Shown here: positions 60,020 through 64,000 of the stretch, in pieces
How the letters are laid out: every line of letters begins with the position of its first letter
Numbering within the stretch: position 1 is the first letter of the stretch
Assembly: GCF_021347895.1 (NCBI RefSeq)
Contig: NC_067130.1
Location: 27,859,817-27,923,816, forward strand
Length of the DNA stretch: 64,000 nt
Direction: 5' to 3'
Origin: Acanthochromis polyacanthus
Lineage: Eukaryota > Chordata > Actinopteri > Pomacentridae
The notes under the pieces: model-generated
The model's database searches: none
The model's input: only the letters and a program-made list of their open reading frames with translations
Told to the model about the DNA's origin: nothing
Program-made: the position numbers and the translations under genes

Positions 60020-63000
60020 TTACCCCAAATGCACCTCATTTGCATTTTCTTTTTTTGTGTGTGACATTTTTAAAGTTTGCATCGAATTCGCTTCACAATT
60101 ACATGGACTTAACTTGGCTATTGTGTATGTAGAAGTTGAGCAGGACGGAAATATGTGCCACCGGAAACTGAGTTTGAATAATTTACATGTGAATTTGAAC
60201 TGTTCAACTTGAATTTGTCAACCTTAGTTTTTCTGCCCATATGTTACCGCCAATACCCCAAATATCGACCTGACACTTCAAAACTCTCAAATATTATGAA
60301 AGTAAATGATTATTTTAGGATAAAGCAAACGTTTACCTTGAAAACAAACTTAATTATCCATTTTAAGTCAAATTTGTGGCTGAATTTAATATAGCGACAG
60401 GCAAAGTTTCACATCCGTCACACTAGCGAACCTGCCACCGGAACTCGTAAATTTCCGAGACACTTTCCCGTTTGCGTGCTGAGTCACATTCCCACACGTT
60501 TTCCTCCGCAGCACGTTTGTTATTGATTTGCAGGTTTTTCTCTCTCCTCGGCAGCAGAGACAAAAGCCACATCTCTGCAATACCGAGGCCCTTCCCATCT
60601 GTTGTCTGCTCACACCTCCACTTTGCTACATGACTCACACACTCATACACTCATAGGCAGGTTTGGGCTCCAGCACTAGCTATAATGATTCCTCTGACAC
60701 ACATTGGGGCACATCATTCCACAGCACAGCACAGCTTTGCAGCTCAAGGCCCTTAAACCTCACTCACACTTCTCACTAGCGAGATGCTTCCTGTTTGTGT
60801 GTGTGTTCGTGGACACGGGGCTGAGCAGTTAGCAGCTCCTTGGGAATTTTAAGAGTCAAGCCCCCCTAAATCTTCTTGTTTCAACTTTAGAAAATCAATA
60901 GGATAAATATCCTGTTTGCCCCTCTTGTCCTCAGCCGCCAACCTCCAGCTTGCTCAGGTTACTGGAGCGGAGAATCTCGCTCTCACCTCAGGCTATGTTT
61001 AAAATAATCCCTGATTTTTGAGCTCTGAATGGCCAAGGATCTCAGGTGCAGCTTCTTTTTTTTTTTCTTAACTGCGAACAAGAGGGAGAATCATGTTAAC
61101 ATATGCCATCAGAGAGCGCCACCGGCTAAGTCCTCCAATCGACCTGCTCGGTGTGTGATTAGGCTAGTGAAGCTGAGCCCGGTCCAGACACAGATCGAAG
61201 AGGGTACACTCTCAATATGGATGTGAAGCCACATCCAGCTGCTTCTATTGATTTTTCCTCGCCCTCAATTATATAATAGAAGCTCTGTTCTGGATTTAAA
61301 CTTAAATCACATAGTTTGGCGAGCGAGCATGTCCCATAAATCAAGAAAGCATTTTTGACTCATACGAAATGGGATTTTTATCGACTGCATTTGGCAGCCC
61401 CCTCCGGAGAGATTTGAGCGACTACAGTGTGAATGTGTCGATGCAGAAGTGTGCGTCTGTAGGTTTTCCTCATGTGTTCCAGGTGATTGGACTAAAGACA
61501 AGGGAGGCACTGACACAAAACTTAGAGTGCAGTTCAGCAAGCCACAACTCAAGCTCTCGCAAATCTGTTTTGAAAAGCCCTTGGATTAGTTCTCCCTGTA
61601 CACAGTTGACTCTTCTAATTGGAAAACATCCACTTTTTTAGCCACTTGATCCATTGGCAACTTTGCTGAAATACATCCGTAAATTCTTTATCCTCCCAGG
61701 CATATCGGTATTGACAGGAAAATGCAGGTTAGGAGCATCGCCGTGAGTGAAAACACAACCAAACACTTTTTTCAGGGTGAAAAGAAGATTCAAGTCAAGT
61801 CTAACAGGCATCTAGACTTCACTACAGTCTGAATGCTCTTTAACATTTTCATAAATAACTGATCAAATTGGTTTGAAATAACTTTCACCAGTATTTTATG
61901 TCTCCGTACATCTGTATGGAGTTGAAATATTTTATAAAGTGATCAAATTAGTCAATCACAGCTCAAATGATCATCCAGTTCAATAAATAACACTCTTATT
62001 CACTTTCTTGCTGAGAGTTTGAAGAGAAAATTGATATCACTCTTATGTCTTCATGCTAAAATGAAGCTGAAGATGGTTTAGGGCAGTAAAATCATCTTTT
62101 CTTTTAACTGCTTTTGTTCTCTTTCATTTTTTGGTCAGTTACTGTGAATTATTAATTGCACAAAACATATAGAAGTTTTTAAAAAATGTACAATTAGGGA
62201 ATTATAAATAAACAGAATAATAAATATATTTTTATATTAAATTTAAATATATCCTAAAATGTTAAATCTTGCATCATATGAATCCATTTTTATTGATTTT
62301 TCAATACTCTGACACATACATTCCTATGACTCTGTTGCATTTGAACATGTTAATGTGGCTGAAATCATTACTGAAACACATGCAGATTGATTTTCTAATT
62401 ACCAGATAGTCTTCATATTGAGCAGCCAAATCCAGCTGGCTCCCACTGACATGTTATGTCAATTAATCAATTATGTTTCGTCTGTTTAACCCTAAAAAAC
62501 AGTGGTAAATGACAAGGTGTGGTGTGCCTGGAGGTTAGATGTCATGTTGTCTTTTTGTCTAATTCTCTGCTAGAAAGCAAATGAGTGTATTTAACAAAAA
62601 TGTTGAAATATTCCTTTAAAGTGTATTTTTATATCAAACCAGAGTGTTTGCTATATTACATCGATGTTTTATATAGCACAGAAAGGTTTTCTTAGTGTCT
62701 CAGTGTTTTAGTCCTTTAACTATTTTACAAACAGTAATGGTCCCCAGAGGTTATACCCTCCTGACTTTACTAGTAGAAAGACATTTATTAGTTTTCCTGA
62801 ACTATTTCAGCAAGAATCAGATGAAATGTCATGGCACTTGGTAGAGACATTTATGTTCCCCTCAGGATGAATCATCACTTGACAAATTTTCAGTTTTTAA
62901 CCAACCACCAGCTAAACTAACAACATTTGCTAATGTTAGCATGCTAAAACACTAGACGATAACCTGCCTAGTATGTTAGCACTGTGAACAGGGACTTAAT

Positions 63001-63060
63001 TTATGCGCACATTGCAACAGTGTAGTTACATCTAAGCCAGTTTAAGGGAGGAAGGGATTA
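60020..63060. other. Gene-free interval with CNE-like block
   Basis: 60400-61640 is unique, GC-moderate and contains scattered homeodomain-type cores. 61640-63060 is AT-rich. No coding signal or transposon ends recognised. Confidence 0.35.
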
Positions 63061-64000
63061 TATTCATGTATAAAAAACAGTGTCAAACCTCTGCTGCGTT
63101 TGACACAGTCGACCACAATATACTACTTAACCGACTGGAGAACTGGGTGGGACTATCCAGCACAGTACTCAACTGGTTCAAATCTTACCTAAAGAATAGG
63201 AATTACTTTGTGTCTATAGGTAACTTCACGTCTGAGCAGACAGTAATTACATGTGGAGTTCCCAAGGTTCCATTCTGGGGCCTCTTCTGTTTAACATCTA
63301 CATGCTCCCACTGGCTCAGATTATTGAAAACAATAATGTAAGTTACCATAGCTATGCAGATGACACGCAGATCTACATTACAATGTCCCAAGGAGACCAT
63401 GGCCCTATACAGGTGCAGGGAAAGTGTATTGAACAGATAAATGAGTGGCTGTGTCAGAACTTCCATCCATCCATCCATCCTCTATACACCGCTTTATCCT
63501 CACGAGGGTCGCGGGGGGTGCTGGAGCCTATCCCAGCTGACTCGGGCGAAGGCAGGGGACACCCTGGACAGGTCGCCAGTCTGTCACAGGGCTGTGTCAG
63601 AACTTTCTTCAGTTAAATAAAGACAAAACTGAGGTAATGGTTTTTGGAGCCAAAGAAGGGCAATTAAAAGTGAGCCTAGAGCTTCAGTCTCTACAGTTAA
63701 AAACTGCAGACCAGGCCAGAAATCTGGGTGTGGTGATGGACTCAGAACTCAGTTTTGGAAAACACATTAAAGCAGTTACAAAGTCGGCTTACTATCACTT
63801 AAAAAATATCTCAAGAATTAAAGGGCTGATGTCTCAGCAGGACCTGGAAAAGCTAGTCCATGCATTTATTTTCAGTCGGCTTGATTACTGTAACAGTATC
63901 TTTACAGGTCTACCTAAAAAAACACTCAAACAACTGCAGTAGATTCAAAACTCTGCTGCTCGAGTCCTCACTAAAACCAAGAAACTATGTACGCACACAT
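63060..64000 (+). mobile_element. Decayed L2/CR1-type LINE reverse transcriptase, truncated by the window edge
   Basis: Frames read AAFDTVDHNILLNRLENW, then [30 protein letters not shown], the catalytic YADDTQIY (YADD at 63353-63364) and SRLDYCNSIFTGLPKK. This is the order of RT motifs in L2/CR1-type LINEs of fish. The frame shifts by one base near 63261-63263, is interrupted by an insertion at 63463-63589, and meets a TAG at 63940-63942. The upstream RT and endonuclease are missing and the 3' part lies beyond the window. It is not functional. Confidence 0.85.
63463..63589 (-). mobile_element. LINE 3'-end fragment inserted in the L2 reverse transcriptase
   Basis: A 127-bp fragment with CCATCCATCCATCC at the left (a GGAT tail on the minus strand) and GGGTCGCGGGGGGTGCTGGA plus GACACCCTGGACAGGTCG blocks. 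It is flanked by 16-bp direct repeats GGCTGTGTCAGAACTT (63447-63462 and 63590-63605). It belongs to the same family as 28131-28391 but is more strongly 5'-truncated. Confidence 0.9.

Overview
This window reads as nuclear DNA of a ray-finned fish, probably a percomorph teleost. The support is one vertebrate gene with GT..AG introns, long CA/GT microsatellites, and a typical teleost transposon mix: Tc1-like and TTAA-flanked MITEs, hAT-like and Tigger-like non-autonomous elements, L2/CR1-type and RNase H-bearing LINEs, and the ubiquitous fish LINE 3'-end repeat with a GGAT tail. I see no bacterial genes, CRISPR arrays, tRNA or rRNA genes.

Only one protein-coding gene can be supported: GTF3C4 (TFIIIC90, a subunit of RNA polymerase III initiation factor TFIIIC). 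It lies on the + strand in five exons: 32223-32537, 37268-38994, 39662-39792, 40258-40346 and 43391-43455. A short promoter with CRE, ETS and YY1-like motifs precedes it, and an AATAAA signal follows at 43615. All splice sites and the C-terminal zinc-binding module are intact. Exon 2 carries a one-base deficit in an A-run at 37568-37572 that breaks the reading frame; this is either a sequence error or a real lesion.

Left flank (1-32 kb): long unique, often GC-rich blocks with homeodomain-type TAATTA sites alternate with transposons. The most intricate locus is 4.7-7.3 kb. There a transposase helix-turn-helix relic is split by a TTAA-flanked MITE, which is itself split by a 519-bp element, and a decayed array of ~190-220-bp units flanks the whole. 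A second, uninterrupted copy of the TTAA MITE at 21958-22266 acts as an empty-site reference. Other elements are a Tc1-type MITE (20851-21084), an RNase H LINE tail (23727-24158), and a hAT-like element (27943-29085) carrying a LINE 3' fragment.

Right flank (43.6-64 kb): again gene-free. It holds a Tc1 end fragment (45202-45420), a Tigger/pogo-like element (48526-48918), a MITE with a 7-bp direct repeat (49368-49910), blocks resembling conserved non-coding elements (51-56 kb), a MITE with almost identical 106-bp terminal inverted repeats (59546-60019), and a decayed L2-type LINE running off the right edge with another LINE fragment inserted in its reverse transcriptase.

Overall, a lone housekeeping gene sits in a gene desert that looks like a genomic regulatory block. 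In human, GTF3C4 lies beside DDX31 and BARHL1, so these blocks could be remnants of that regulatory domain. This is inference and needs alignment to test. I found no previously undescribed multi-gene system here; the novelty is in the nested elements and the gene's frame lesion.
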